From: an uncultured Bacteroidota bacterium
GTDB taxonomy: Bacteria > Bacteroidota > Bacteroidia > Chitinophagales > Chitinophagaceae
Direction of reading: 5' to 3'
NCBI GenBank assembly: GCA_903837525.1
Contig: CAILUU010000025.1
Span: forward strand, 1 to 61,000
DNA length: 61,000 nt
The notes below the pieces were generated by a model that was not told the origin of the DNA, ran no database searches, and saw only the letters and a list, made by a program, of their open reading frames with translations. Of the stretch, positions 34,764 to 44,118 are shown in pieces. Within the stretch, counting starts at the first letter, position 1. Every line of letters starts with the position of its first letter. The position numbers and the translations under genes are program-made.

Positions 34764-35516
34764 ATGAGTATAAAACATTCCATAAACATACAGCGTTTAC
34801 CACGTCACATTGCCATTATAATGGATGGTAATGGTAGATGGGCCACAAGTAAGGGCGAAGATAGGTTGTATGGCCACTGGCATGGAGTAGAGAGTGTAAG
34901 GGATATAGCCACTGGTGCTGCCGAGTTGGGTATTAAATATATTACTTTATATGCTTTTAGTACCGAAAACTGGGACAGACCAGCTTACGAAGTAAATGGT
35001 TTAATGGAATTGTTGATAGAAACAATTAGAAAAGAAGTACCCACGCTTAATAAAAATAACATTAAGCTACATGTAATTGGCAATGTTAGTATGCTGCCCG
35101 ATGCAGCTAAAGCAGAGCTTAACGAAGCCTTGCAAGAAACTAGTAGCAATACTGGTTTAAACCTAATAATGGCTTTAAGTTACAGTAGCAGATGGGAAAT
35201 AACAGAAGCGGTAAAAGCTATTGCTACAGAAGTTAAACAAGGAAAATTACAGGTAAATGATATTAATCAAGATACTATAAAAAACTATTTAACCACAAAA
35301 GGCTACCCCGATCCGGAGTTAATGATACGTACAAGTGGCGAATATAGAATTAGTAATTTTTTGTTGTATCAATTAGCATATGCCGAGTTGTATTTTACCG
35401 ATACCCTTTGGCCCGATTTTAGAAAAGAAGATTTATATAAAGCAATAATAGATTATCAAAGCAGAGAACGACGATTTGGAAAAACAAGCGAACAAGTAAA
35501 AAAAGTTGACAGCTAA
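34764..35516 (+). CDS. uppS: Isoprenyl transferase (undecaprenyl diphosphate synthase) UppS
   Basis: 250-residue cis-prenyltransferase making undecaprenyl diphosphate, the lipid carrier of wall and O-antigen synthesis. The signature IIMDGNGRWA includes the catalytic D21, and YLTLYAFSTENW-like ITLYAFSTENWDRP and the C-terminal IRTSGEYRISNFLLYQLAYA are present. Length is normal. It begins the uppS-bamA-ompH-ompH-murI order that is conserved in Bacteroidota. Confidence 0.95.
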   Translation: MSIKHSINIQRLPRHIAIIMDGNGRWATSKGEDRLYGHWHGVESVRDIATGAAELGIKYITLYAFSTENWDRPAYEVNGLMELLIETIRKEVPTLNKNNIKLHVIGNVSMLPDAAKAELNEALQETSSNTGLNLIMALSYSSRWEITEAVKAIATEVKQGKLQVNDINQDTIKNYLTTKGYPDPELMIRTSGEYRISNFLLYQLAYAELYFTDTLWPDFRKEDLYKAIIDYQSRERRFGKTSEQVKKVDS

Positions 35517-35666
35517 CCGTTTAATTGCCAAGTGGTAATTTGGCAGCTTAAAGGTTAAATACTTTATAAAAATGGTTTTAAATTCCTATTTAGGGTTTAA
35601 GTGCATTAATCTTAACAAATACTTTTAATTAAAGAGCTTAATTTGCTCATCGAAAATTAACTATAC

Positions 35667-38402
35667 ATGCAGCTATTTTACAAAATATTTTTATTTAGTG
35701 TAACATTTGTATTTAGTAGCCAAATGGCTATTGCTCAGCTTGATACCATTCCCACCTCTATAGATCCAGCATTACTAGAAATATATAAATCTAAATTTCC
35801 AAAAGAATATACAATAGCAGGTATTGAGGTAAAAGGAACAAAAGCATTTGATGAAAATTTACTTGTATCAATATCGGGTTTAGCCATTGGCGATAAAGTG
35901 CAACTGCCGGGCAGTGATGCGTTTGGAAAAGCAATAAATAAACTTTGGAAACAAAATTTAATAGCCGATGTAAAAGTTTATATAACAAAAGTTGTAGATA
36001 GAGATATATACATTTTATTAGATGTTACAGAACGACCAAGATTAGCTGAATTTATTTTTGAAGGTGTAAAAAAAGGGGAGAAAGATGACCTTAAGGAAAA
36101 AGTAGGTTTAGCAAGAGATAGAGTTGTAACAGATAATATGAAAATAAGCGCTGTAGAAGTTATTCAAAAATTTTATACAGATAAAGGCTACCGTAATGTA
36201 AGTGTGGAGATGAAAGAAGAAAAATCCAACGCTATTAATAACGGGATAATACTGACTTTTTTTATAGCAAAGGGGAAAAAAGTAAGAGTAAGCTCATTAA
36301 ACTTTACCAACAACGAGGAGGTTGCTGAAGCAAAGCTTAAAAAGCAAATGAAGGGTACCAAGGAAATGAGTAGGGTTACCTTATTCCCTGCAAAAGTAGA
36401 AAGCCCTTATGGCGATTCATCTAAACAATTAACGTTTATAGAATACATAAACGATTTTGGTTTTTTATCGCTTAGTAAAACCAAAGAAATATTAGATCCC
36501 TACATACGTTTTAAATTATTTAGTGGAGCTAAATTCAGCGAAAAAAAATATTTAGAGGATAAAGAAAAAGTATTAGATTATTATTACTCTCAAGGCTTTA
36601 GAGATGCTACAATAGTCGCCGATACTCAGTTTTACGATACCAAAGGAAATCTTAATGTTGATATAAAAGTAAACGAAGGCAATAAATATTATTTTGGAAA
36701 TATTGCTTGGAGAGGAAATACAAAGTATAAAGATTCTATATTAAATGTATTGCTAGGTATTAAACGAGGCGATGTGTACAATTTAGAATTATTAAATAAG
36801 CGATTAGGTAAACAACTATCTGCTGAGGGTGGAGATATTAGTAGTATTTATATGGATGATGGTTATTTATTTTATAGGGTAGATCCTGTAGAAACTGCTG
36901 TATATAATGATACCATAGACTTTGAAGTACGAATGACTGAAGGCCCTCAAGCTGTTTATGGTAACATAACGGTAAGCGGTAACGATAAAACAAAAGACTA
37001 TGTAATTAGAAGAGAGTTACGTACCATACCTGGCGAAAAATTTAGCCGTCAAGATATTATTAGAACACAAAGAGAATTAGGTCAGTTAGGTTTTATTAAC
37101 GCCGAAAAAATTAATCCAAACGTTGTGCCTAATGCCGAAAATGGTACAGTAGATATTAATTGGGAAATTGAAGAAAAATCTGCAGATCAATTAGAGCTTT
37201 CTGCTGGTTTTGGCGGAGGTATAGGTTTAACAGGTACTTTAGGTATTACCTTTAGCAACTTCTCCCTAAAAAATATTCGTAAAAAATCAACTTGGGATCC
37301 TTTGCCCAGTGGCGATGGGCAAAGACTAAGTGCAAGAATACAATCGAATGGTAAAGCATTTCGTAGCTACAACTTTTCATTTACCGAGCCATGGCTAGGA
37401 GGTAAAAAAAGAAACTCTTTTACTATTGGCTACTCCAATACAAAACAAGCTAATACTTTTGATAGCAGAACAGGAACTTTTTGTAGAAAATGTGGCGATA
37501 CATCGTATGTAAAAATAAACAACTTCAGCATATCGTTAGGTAAGCAATTAAAATGGCCAGATGACTTTTTTAACTTAATCTATGCTTTAAATGTGCAAAC
37601 CTACGAACTTAAAAATTATTTGATTGGTGGGTTTGGTAATTTATCAAACGGTACATCAACCAATATAAGCTTAAAAATAGCCTTACTTCGTAACTCTGCT
37701 GGGCCAAACCCTATTTTCCCAACTTCAGGTTCTAACTTTATGTTTAGTGGCCAGCTTACATTACCCTATTCATTAATGGGTATAAAAATTGGCGACGAAA
37801 ACGAGTTTAAATTGCCAGAGTTTCACAAATGGCGTTTTGATGGTGAATGGTATGTACCAATAGGAAGGGCAAGAGGAGCTGAAAAAAATAAACAATTTAT
37901 TTTTAAAGCCGCCGCTAAATATGGCTTTATTGGTAAATATAATAGCAAATTACAAGTATCTCCTTTCGAGCGCTTTCAGGTGGGAGATGCAGGGTTAAAT
38001 AATCAGTTTGCTCTATTAGGTTATGATATTATTGCACATAGAGGTTATCCAGTGTATACCTCATCTGACCCAAAAGTAAATCCAGATAATGGCAGCAATG
38101 TTCAGCAGTATTTTTCTATTTTTAATAAATATACAATGGAGCTTCGGTATCCATTTAGTACTAGCCCTACAAGTACAATTTATGGGTTAGCTTTTTTTGA
38201 GGCTGCAAATGGTTGGTACGATTTTAAGACCTACAATCCGTTTAAACTTCGTAGATCAGCAGGGGTAGGTATGCGTTTCTTTTTACCAATGTTTGGTTTG
38301 TTAGGTTTCGATTATGGCATAGGGTTTGACAGGTATACACCAACAAGTGGCTTAAAAGGCGCAGCTAAATTTACCTTTATGCTAGGTCAAGAGCCACAAT
38401 AG
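35667..38402 (+). CDS. bamA: Outer-membrane protein assembly factor BamA
   Basis: 911-residue Omp85 protein that inserts beta-barrel proteins in the outer membrane. It has a signal peptide (ending AIAQ), POTRA domains over residues 45-440 (for example the IAGIEVKGTKAFDENLLVSI start and AVYGNITVSGNDKTKDYVIR), and a C-terminal barrel from about 500 (ELSAGFGGGIGLTGTLGITF, YNFSFTEPWLGGKKRNSFTI). It is longer than E. coli BamA (810), which is common in Bacteroidota. Two OmpH/Skp chaperone genes follow. Confidence 0.94.
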   Translation: MQLFYKIFLFSVTFVFSSQMAIAQLDTIPTSIDPALLEIYKSKFPKEYTIAGIEVKGTKAFDENLLVSISGLAIGDKVQLPGSDAFGKAINKLWKQNLIADVKVYITKVVDRDIYILLDVTERPRLAEFIFEGVKKGEKDDLKEKVGLARDRVVTDNMKISAVEVIQKFYTDKGYRNVSVEMKEEKSNAINNGIILTFFIAKGKKVRVSSLNFTNNEEVAEAKLKKQMKGTKEMSRVTLFPAKVESPYGDSSKQLTFIEYINDFGFLSLSKTKEILDPYIRFKLFSGAKFSEKKYLEDKEKVLDYYYSQGFRDATIVADTQFYDTKGNLNVDIKVNEGNKYYFGNIAWRGNTKYKDSILNVLLGIKRGDVYNLELLNKRLGKQLSAEGGDISSIYMDDGYLFYRVDPVETAVYNDTIDFEVRMTEGPQAVYGNITVSGNDKTKDYVIRRELRTIPGEKFSRQDIIRTQRELGQLGFINAEKINPNVVPNAENGTVDINWEIEEKSADQLELSAGFGGGIGLTGTLGITFSNFSLKNIRKKSTWDPLPSGDGQRLSARIQSNGKAFRSYNFSFTEPWLGGKKRNSFTIGYSNTKQANTFDSRTGTFCRKCGDTSYVKINNFSISLGKQLKWPDDFFNLIYALNVQTYELKNYLIGGFGNLSNGTSTNISLKIALLRNSAGPNPIFPTSGSNFMFSGQLTLPYSLMGIKIGDENEFKLPEFHKWRFDGEWYVPIGRARGAEKNKQFIFKAAAKYGFIGKYNSKLQVSPFERFQVGDAGLNNQFALLGYDIIAHRGYPVYTSSDPKVNPDNGSNVQQYFSIFNKYTMELRYPFSTSPTSTIYGLAFFEAANGWYDFKTYNPFKLRRSAGVGMRFFLPMFGLLGFDYGIGFDRYTPTSGLKGAAKFTFMLGQEPQ

Positions 38403-38432
38403 GAATTAATAATTAAAAATTAATAATTAAAA

Positions 38433-38942
38433 ATGAAAAAACTTTTTTTACTAGCAACTTGCTACTTTGTGTTAACTACCGCACAAGCACAACGTTATGC
38501 CGTTATTGATTCTAAATATATTTTAGAAAAAGTACCGCAATATAAAGAGTCACAAGAAAGATTAGATCAATTTAGCATACAATGGCAGCAAGAAATTGAT
38601 CAAAAACAAACAGCAGTAGATAAAATGCTAAAAGATTTTGATGCAGAAGCTATTATGCTTAGCGATGAATTAAAAAAGAAAAGAGAAGACGAAATTTTTA
38701 ACAAAGAAAAAGAATTAAGAGATTTACAAAAAAAACGCTTTGGTTTTGAAGGCGACTTGTTTAAAAAAAGACAAGAGCTTATAAAACCAATACAGGATAG
38801 AGTATACAACGCAGTACAAAAATTAGCGGTAGATAAACAATATGACTTTATTTTAGACAAAAGTGAAGGAATTACCGTTATCTTTGCTGATCCTAAATTG
38901 GATAGGAGCGATGATGTGCTCAGAAATTTAGGTGTTAAATAA
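38433..38942 (+). CDS. OmpH/Skp family periplasmic chaperone (first copy)
   Basis: 169-residue secreted protein with a signal peptide (ending TAQAQ) and a long charged coiled coil (DEIFNKEKELRDLQKKRFG), the tentacle of the Skp fold. The segment RYAVIDSKYILEKVPQYKE begins the body domain. Skp trimers hold unfolded outer-membrane proteins for BamA. It is 30 bp after bamA and is followed by a related copy. Confidence 0.9.
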   Translation: MKKLFLLATCYFVLTTAQAQRYAVIDSKYILEKVPQYKESQERLDQFSIQWQQEIDQKQTAVDKMLKDFDAEAIMLSDELKKKREDEIFNKEKELRDLQKKRFGFEGDLFKKRQELIKPIQDRVYNAVQKLAVDKQYDFILDKSEGITVIFADPKLDRSDDVLRNLGVK

Positions 38943-39017
38943 ATCATAATAAGCTGTACGTAAGCAGCCTTTTTGATAATAAAATCTACTTAATAAAAAA
39001 AAAGTAAACTTAAAAAA

Positions 39018-39554
39018 ATGAAAAAATTAATTGTAGCAAGTGTAATGGCCTTCGGTTTTTTTACCGCATCAGCACAACAAAAAATTGGGTATGTTAATAC
39101 AGAAGAATTAATGGGTTCAATGCCCGAGTCTGAAAAAGCATCAAAAGATTTAGAAGAATATCAACGCTTATTGCAAGAGCAAAATAATGACTTGATTAAG
39201 GAATTAAACGAGCAAGATAGTTTGTTTATCAAAGATTCTGCAAAGCTTACCGATAACCAAAAAACGTTTAAGAGAAATACATTGATTAAGTTGTATCAAG
39301 AGGTACAAGGCTTCAGTCAAAAAGCACAAGAGCAATTACAACAACGTCAACAACAATTGTTAACTCCAATACGTGCAAAAGCAATGGATGCTATTAAAGC
39401 TGTAGCAAAAGAAGCTGGGTATGCATATATATTAGATGTAAGCACAATAATTGTTGCACCTCCAGGAGATGATGTTATAGCATTAGTAAAAAAGAAGTTA
39501 GCTATTAAAGACCCAGCTGCTGCAACTGCAAAGCCAGCTGTAAAAGCAAACTAA
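39018..39554 (+). CDS. OmpH/Skp family periplasmic chaperone (second copy)
   Basis: 178-residue paralogue of the previous gene with a signal peptide (ending TASAQQ) and the start KIGYVNTEELMGSMPESEKA. The middle is a Gln-rich coiled coil (QEQLQQRQQQLLTPIRAKAM). Its C-terminus is Ala/Lys-rich. Tandem skp genes after bamA are usual in Bacteroidota and may serve different client proteins. Confidence 0.9.
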   Translation: MKKLIVASVMAFGFFTASAQQKIGYVNTEELMGSMPESEKASKDLEEYQRLLQEQNNDLIKELNEQDSLFIKDSAKLTDNQKTFKRNTLIKLYQEVQGFSQKAQEQLQQRQQQLLTPIRAKAMDAIKAVAKEAGYAYILDVSTIIVAPPGDDVIALVKKKLAIKDPAAATAKPAVKAN

Positions 39555-39574
39555 TTTTTGTATAAAATAATTCT

Positions 39575-39612
39575 GTAAAGCCTTTCAATTAGTTGAAAGG
39601 CTTTACTTTTAT
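39575..39612 (+). terminator. Rho-independent terminator after the bamA-ompH run
   Basis: Perfect 14-bp stem GTAAAGCCTTTCAA (39575-39588) and TTGAAAGGCTTTAC (39593-39606), loop TTAG, T-rich tail. It separates the bamA run from murI. Confidence 0.85.
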
Positions 39613-39665
39613 AAAAAAATGAGGCTTATGATAAGTAAGGAAGTATAAAAAACTATTTTTACCAA

Positions 39666-40484
39666 ATGAAACAACCCATAGGCGTTTTTGATAGTGGTTA
39701 CGGAGGCTTAACCGTTTTAAAAGAAATTGTACATACACTCCCCCAATACGATTATTTGTATTTAGGCGATAATGCCAGAGCTCCCTATGGCACTAGAAGC
39801 TTTGAAACCGTTTATGAATATACGTTGGAGTGCGTACAATGGTTATTTAGCCAAGGTTGTTCTTTAGTAATTTTGGCTTGTAATACAGCCTCGGCAAAGG
39901 CGTTACGTACCATACAACAAACTTATTTGCCAACAATCGATGCATCAAAACGAGTGTTAGGGGTAATACGGCCAACGGCAGAAGTATTAGGAAATTACTC
40001 AACTACAAAGCATATTGGAATTTTAGCAACAAACGGCACAGTTCAGTCTCAATCGTATCCCATTGAAATAGAAAAATTCTATCCCTCTATCCAAGTATAT
40101 CAACAAGCATGCCCCATGTGGGTACCTTTAATCGAAAATAATGAACAACATACCGAAGGGGCAAACTATTTTATTAAAAAAGATGTACAGAATTTATTAC
40201 AACAAAACGCAACCATCGACACTATTTTGTTAGCCTGTACCCACTACCCATTATTAACAGAAAGTATACAGCAATTGGTTGCAAAAAATATAACTATTTT
40301 GTCTCAAGGTAAAATAGTAGCTAACAGTTTAAAGGATTATTTAGGGAGACACCCAGAAATTGATAATAATTGTAGCAAAAATCAACAAATGCAGTTTTAT
40401 ACGACCGATAGTACCCATGATTTTGATAATCATGCTATTAATTTCTTTGGCAAAAATGTAAAATCAAGCCATTTAAGCCTTTAA
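39666..40484 (+). CDS. murI: Glutamate racemase MurI
   Basis: 272-residue racemase that supplies D-glutamate for peptidoglycan. The N-terminus IGVFDSGYGGLTVLKEI, the first catalytic Cys C72 in ILACNTASAKALR, and the second in LLACTHYPLL (C191, H193) are present. Length is normal. It lies behind a strong terminator, so it probably has its own promoter. Confidence 0.95.
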   Translation: MKQPIGVFDSGYGGLTVLKEIVHTLPQYDYLYLGDNARAPYGTRSFETVYEYTLECVQWLFSQGCSLVILACNTASAKALRTIQQTYLPTIDASKRVLGVIRPTAEVLGNYSTTKHIGILATNGTVQSQSYPIEIEKFYPSIQVYQQACPMWVPLIENNEQHTEGANYFIKKDVQNLLQQNATIDTILLACTHYPLLTESIQQLVAKNITILSQGKIVANSLKDYLGRHPEIDNNCSKNQQMQFYTTDSTHDFDNHAINFFGKNVKSSHLSL

Positions 40485-40530
40485 TTATAAAATTATTCAA
40501 TTTTCAGTCTTAAGTATTCATTAAAACCAT

Positions 40531-40538
40531 TACCTTTG
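40531..40538 (+). promoter_or_regulatory. Candidate -7 box for rpmH
   Basis: TACCTTTG matches TAnnTTTG, 81 bp before the rpmH ATG. The upstream TTTG is not evident. The leader would hold the GC-rich AACCAACGGGGATGGTGCCT stretch. Confidence 0.45.
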
Positions 40539-40618
40539 CCATCCTTTCAAAACCAACGGGGATGGTGCCTCGAGGTAAGTTTTAGAAATAATATTTGTAA
40601 AAGGAAAAAATTTAAACA

Positions 40619-40786
40619 ATGCCAGGTAAAAAAAGAACCTATCAACCCCATAAACGCCGTAGAAAAACGGTACACGGTTTTCGTAAGCGTATGCAAACTG
40701 CAAATGGTCGTAAAGTATTAGCAAGTCGTAGAGCAAAAGGTCGTCATAAATTGTCGGTTAGTAGCGAACATGGCGATAAAAAATAG
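40619..40786 (+). CDS. rpmH: Ribosomal protein bL34
   Basis: 55-residue basic protein of the large ribosomal subunit. The conserved stretch [20 protein letters not shown] and [11 protein letters not shown] identify bL34. It is slightly longer than the 46-residue E. coli form because of an N-terminal MPGKKR and a C-terminal EHGDKK. It precedes rnpA as in most bacteria; a hairpin lies between the two. Confidence 0.95.
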   Translation: MPGKKRTYQPHKRRRKTVHGFRKRMQTANGRKVLASRRAKGRHKLSVSSEHGDKK

Positions 40787-40809
40787 AATTTACTCCTGTA
40801 AAAATATTC

Positions 40810-40837
40810 AGTCCTGCTTTTATAGCAGGACTTTTTT
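40810..40837 (+). terminator. Terminator or attenuator between rpmH and rnpA
   Basis: Perfect 8-bp stem AGTCCTGC (40810-40817) and GCAGGACT (40825-40832) with 7-base loop and six T residues. It lies 13 bp before the rnpA start, so it may lower rnpA expression relative to rpmH. Confidence 0.8.
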
Positions 40838-40849
40838 AATTTTGCTATA

Positions 40850-41305
40850 TTGAATACATCTCAACGATACACATTAGGTAAAACAGAACGTTTAAAAAGT
40901 CGCAAATTAATTGAGCAAGTTTTTAAGCAAGGCAAGGCGTTTTCTATTTTCCCCTTTCGAGTAATTTATTTGTTAAAAGTACTTGATACGAATGCGGTGT
41001 TACCAATTACCAACCAATCAATAAGAAATACAAGCGACCATCTACAAACTGGCTTTACAGTTAGTACAAAATATTTTAAAAAGGCAGTAGATAGAAATAG
41101 GATAAAACGGTTCATGCGAGAGGCTTATCGGTTACAAAAAAATGAGCTACAAAAAATAGTGGTTGAAAAAAATATACACTTAGCCATTTTTTTTGTTTAT
41201 ACTGGAAACGAATTACCAGATTATACAACCATTTTTGACAAAACGGCTGCCGTTTTAAAACGAGTACAAAAAAATTGTAATGAGCAAACTAAAGCAGATA
41301 GCTAG
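40850..41305 (+). CDS. rnpA: Ribonuclease P protein component
   Basis: 151-residue protein subunit of RNase P, which matures tRNA 5' ends. The N-terminal [20 protein letters not shown] and the RNR-type signature [15 protein letters not shown] are present. The start is TTG at 40850. An insert of about 20 residues (around 45-65) makes it longer than E. coli RnpA (119). It overlaps yidD by 26 bp. Confidence 0.93.
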   Translation: MNTSQRYTLGKTERLKSRKLIEQVFKQGKAFSIFPFRVIYLLKVLDTNAVLPITNQSIRNTSDHLQTGFTVSTKYFKKAVDRNRIKRFMREAYRLQKNELQKIVVEKNIHLAIFFVYTGNELPDYTTIFDKTAAVLKRVQKNCNEQTKADS

Positions 41306-41510
41306 TTTTCCGTTTATAGTTTTAATAAAATTATATCAATGGATAATTTCTCCTTGGTTAGGTAATAAGTGCCGCTATCAACCTACATGCTCCCACTATG
41401 GTATTAAAGCCTTTAAAAAGCACGGTCCAGTAAAAGGTTTTTGGCTTACGTTAAAACGAGTTAGTAAATGCCATCCTTGGGGTGGACATGGGTATGATCC
41501 TGTTCCGTAA
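41280..41510 (+). CDS. yidD: Membrane protein insertion efficiency factor YidD
   Basis: 76-residue protein with the family hallmarks [40 protein letters not shown] and [13 protein letters not shown]. YidD assists YidC in inserting membrane proteins. It overlaps the 3' end of rnpA in another frame, the usual arrangement. yidC itself is not in the window. Confidence 0.94.
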   Translation: MSKLKQIASFPFIVLIKLYQWIISPWLGNKCRYQPTCSHYGIKAFKKHGPVKGFWLTLKRVSKCHPWGGHGYDPVP

Positions 41511-41664
41511 ATATCTACACAGTCTTTTCCCAGCCAGAATAGGTATAAAAAACTAATCCAAGTCTTTTAAAACTTCTTCCAACTTTCTCTCCTTCCTTTA
41601 TACAATTTATCTAATTAGGTAAAAACAACTTCTTTATTGGGGGCTCCGGAAAATTTATTAGTAG

Positions 41665-41683
41665 ACCACGTAAGTGGTTTTTT
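41665..41683 (+). terminator. Short terminator after yidD
   Basis: Stem ACCAC (41665-41669) and GTGGT (41674-41678), loop GTAA, then six T residues. The stem is short. Confidence 0.5.
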
Positions 41684-41720
41684 AAAAAGATAGTGTAAAA
41701 TCTTTCACATTTAAGTAAGG

Positions 41721-43211
41721 CTAAATAATTTTATTGAGGTAAGGTATTTTTTGAAATTCTTTTTTCTCTACTTTTAAAATAAAAAAAGTAAAAGCTCCAA
41801 ATAACAATATACCTACACTATGCTTTATGTAATTGTTTTCTGTAAAGTAAAGGGTAAGTTGATGCAGGCCAAACAATGCTACACAAATTACTACGTAAGC
41901 GGTAAGTTTTTTCCAGGCATAAGGTATAGGGTAATATTTTTGCCCTAGTTTGTAGGAGGCTATCATCATAAATGCATAACAGCAAAGTGTAGCAATGGCA
42001 CAAGCCATGTAGCCTAAAGTAGGTATAAAAATAAAATTGATAATAATTGTAATAGCGGCACCGCCCAATGTTATCCAAGCACCAATTAAATTTTTTCCTG
42101 TAAGCTTATACCAAACAGATAAATTATAATAAACACCCAAAAATAATTTAGCCAACATTAAAATGGGTACTACCTTTAAACCTGTCCAATATTCTGGGTG
42201 GCTTTTGCCCATAAAATATTTCCATACGTCTAAGAAAAGGACAACCCCTAAAAAGCAAAAACAACAAGCTAGTAAAAAAAATTTCATAACCCTTGCATAC
42301 GTTCGTTGTGCATTTTCAGAAGTTGATTGTTTAAAAAAGAAGGGCTCTGCACCTAACCTAAATGCTTGAATGAATAAAACTATAAGTACCGCTAGTTTGT
42401 AATTAGCACCATAAATCCCAGATATGGAATAAGCCTCATCTGTAGTGCCAGGGTACATTTTAAGTATCATAAACCGATCAATCAACTCATTTATCATACC
42501 TCCAAATCCTACAATAATTAATGGCAAGCTGTAGGTCATTAATTCTTTCCAAAACTTTTTATCAATCCTAAATTTAAATTTAAAAAGCTCTTTAGCTAGT
42601 AGTAATAAAGTAACAACACTAGCAATTAAGTTAGCAATAATTACATAGCCTAAACCTATAGACGGCGAATAAAATTTACCCAAAAAACTACCCGGTATTG
42701 CATTTTTGCAAAGCACTAAAAAAAATAATACTAAACCTACATTCGTTAAAATATTTAGCACTTTTATGGTTGCAAATTTTCTTGGTCTACCTTCAAAACG
42801 TAGTTTGCAAAAAGGCATAAGGCATAAGGTATCTATTGCAACAATTATTATTACCCACCTTACATATTCAGGATGATCTGGTATTTCTAAAAATTGAGCA
42901 ATGCTATTGCTAAGGAATAATAAAATAGTGGTAAGTATAGCTGTTGTAAGTACAATTGAACTAACACTTGTGTTATATACTTTCTTTTCATCGTCTTTGG
43001 CAGAAAACCTAAAATAGGCGGTTTCTAAACCATAGGTAAAAAAAATATTTAAAAAAGCTGCAATTGCAAATAAGGTAGTTATTTTTCCATAGTCTGTTGC
43101 AGCAAAAATTGTTGCTAAAATAGGGGTTAGCAGGTAGTTTAAAAAACGACCAAATATGCTGCTTACACCATACCAAAGTGTTTGCCCCGCTAATTTTTTA
43201 ACACTACTCAA
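41721..43211 (-). CDS. Lipopolysaccharide/polysaccharide flippase (Wzx-like, MOP superfamily)
   Basis: 496-residue polytopic membrane protein with about 12-14 helices, beginning LAGQTLWYGVSSIFGRFLNY, a start typical of Wzx/RfbX oligosaccharide flippases. The middle contains the usual hydrophobic repeats with few charged residues. It should move lipid-linked sugar units across the inner membrane. It stands alone, with no glycosyltransferases adjacent, so the polymer it serves is unknown. The C-terminal end (VEKKEFQKIPYLNKII) is cytoplasmic. Confidence 0.85.
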   Translation of the reverse strand: MSSVKKLAGQTLWYGVSSIFGRFLNYLLTPILATIFAATDYGKITTLFAIAAFLNIFFTYGLETAYFRFSAKDDEKKVYNTSVSSIVLTTAILTTILLFLSNSIAQFLEIPDHPEYVRWVIIIVAIDTLCLMPFCKLRFEGRPRKFATIKVLNILTNVGLVLFFLVLCKNAIPGSFLGKFYSPSIGLGYVIIANLIASVVTLLLLAKELFKFKFRIDKKFWKELMTYSLPLIIVGFGGMINELIDRFMILKMYPGTTDEAYSISGIYGANYKLAVLIVLFIQAFRLGAEPFFFKQSTSENAQRTYARVMKFFLLACCFCFLGVVLFLDVWKYFMGKSHPEYWTGLKVVPILMLAKLFLGVYYNLSVWYKLTGKNLIGAWITLGGAAITIIINFIFIPTLGYMACAIATLCCYAFMMIASYKLGQKYYPIPYAWKKLTAYVVICVALFGLHQLTLYFTENNYIKHSVGILLFGAFTFFILKVEKKEFQKIPYLNKII

Positions 43212-43293
43212 GTTGTTTAAAATTTTTCAAATTTACTTTGTTATTTTTTAATAATCTTTTAAAATATGCATGCAACGTAAAATGTATTAAAAC

Positions 43294-43301
43294 TATCTTT
43301 G
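43294..43301 (+). promoter_or_regulatory. Candidate -7 box for the secreted coiled-coil protein gene
   Basis: TATCTTTG matches TAnnTTTG 27 bp before ATG 43328. This argues that the true start is 43328 and not the upstream in-frame start at 43238, which lies before the promoter. Confidence 0.45.
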
Positions 43302-43327
43302 TATTGAACCAATTAAACAGTTTTAAA

Positions 43328-43966
43328 ATGAAAAAATTAGTAACAGTTGCAATAGCCATAATAAATTGCTTTGTATCATTAGCACAAAGCAGAGTCGAGC
43401 CTGTTGAGTTTCAAAAAATTCCACGCCAAGCTGCAGTAATGGAATACCCTTTTTCTACAAAAACAACACAAGCAGCTATTTATGATAAATTTACAAAATT
43501 GGGGTATAAAAGCAAAGAAACAAAAGGCTTTATGGTGTACAAAGGGGTTCGAATGGCAGAAATAGGTAGCGATATGTACGATTTATATTTTATGGTAGAT
43601 AAAAAAAGTAGAAAAGATAAAGACAATTCAAAAATAACCCTGTTAATATCAAAAGGATTAGAGCAATTTGTAAGCGATACCTTAGATGCTACCGTTTTTA
43701 ATAATGGCAAAAACTACTTAACTAATTTTGGGCCGGTAATTGTTGCATACGATTTAGAAGTGCAAATAAAAGAACAACAAGAAGTAGTAGAAAAGAATGA
43801 AAAAAAATCGAGTAGCCTAATTGAAGATAGCGTTAGTTTGCAAAAAGAAAAAGCGAAATTAGAAAAGAAAATTTCGGATAACGAACAAGATCAAGTTACG
43901 CAAAAAGCAGAAATAGAAATACAAAAGCAAATTTTAACTACGTTAATTTCTATGCGTAAAAGCTAA
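43328..43966 (+). CDS. Hypothetical secreted protein with C-terminal coiled coil
   Basis: 212-residue protein that I do not recognise. It has a signal peptide (MKKLVTVAIAIINCFVSLAQ), a compact middle domain (QAAIYDKFTKLGYKSKETKG, then MYDLYFMVDKKSRKDKDNSK), and a charged coiled coil over about residues 140-205 (EEQQ-like KEQQEVVEKNEKKSSSLIED). It is a single gene between a flippase gene and a converging gene pair. A periplasmic structural or adaptor role is possible. Confidence 0.75.
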   Translation: MKKLVTVAIAIINCFVSLAQSRVEPVEFQKIPRQAAVMEYPFSTKTTQAAIYDKFTKLGYKSKETKGFMVYKGVRMAEIGSDMYDLYFMVDKKSRKDKDNSKITLLISKGLEQFVSDTLDATVFNNGKNYLTNFGPVIVAYDLEVQIKEQQEVVEKNEKKSSSLIEDSVSLQKEKAKLEKKISDNEQDQVTQKAEIEIQKQILTTLISMRKS

Positions 43967-44118
43967 TTATCTTTTTATATAACTTCCCAAAAAGTTGCTA
44001 CGGTCTCTAAGTTTTTACTTTATACTCTTTGCGCCTTTTTTGGATTTCTAGGTACTATAACGCTAAACAAAATAGTCTTTTAACTTTTTAAATTAATCAG
44101 TGAAAACTCCGGTAAACG

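Noticed and set aside
40536..40721. Plus- and minus-strand frames over rpmH
   Set aside because: They are shadows; rpmH itself (40619-40786) explains the conservation.
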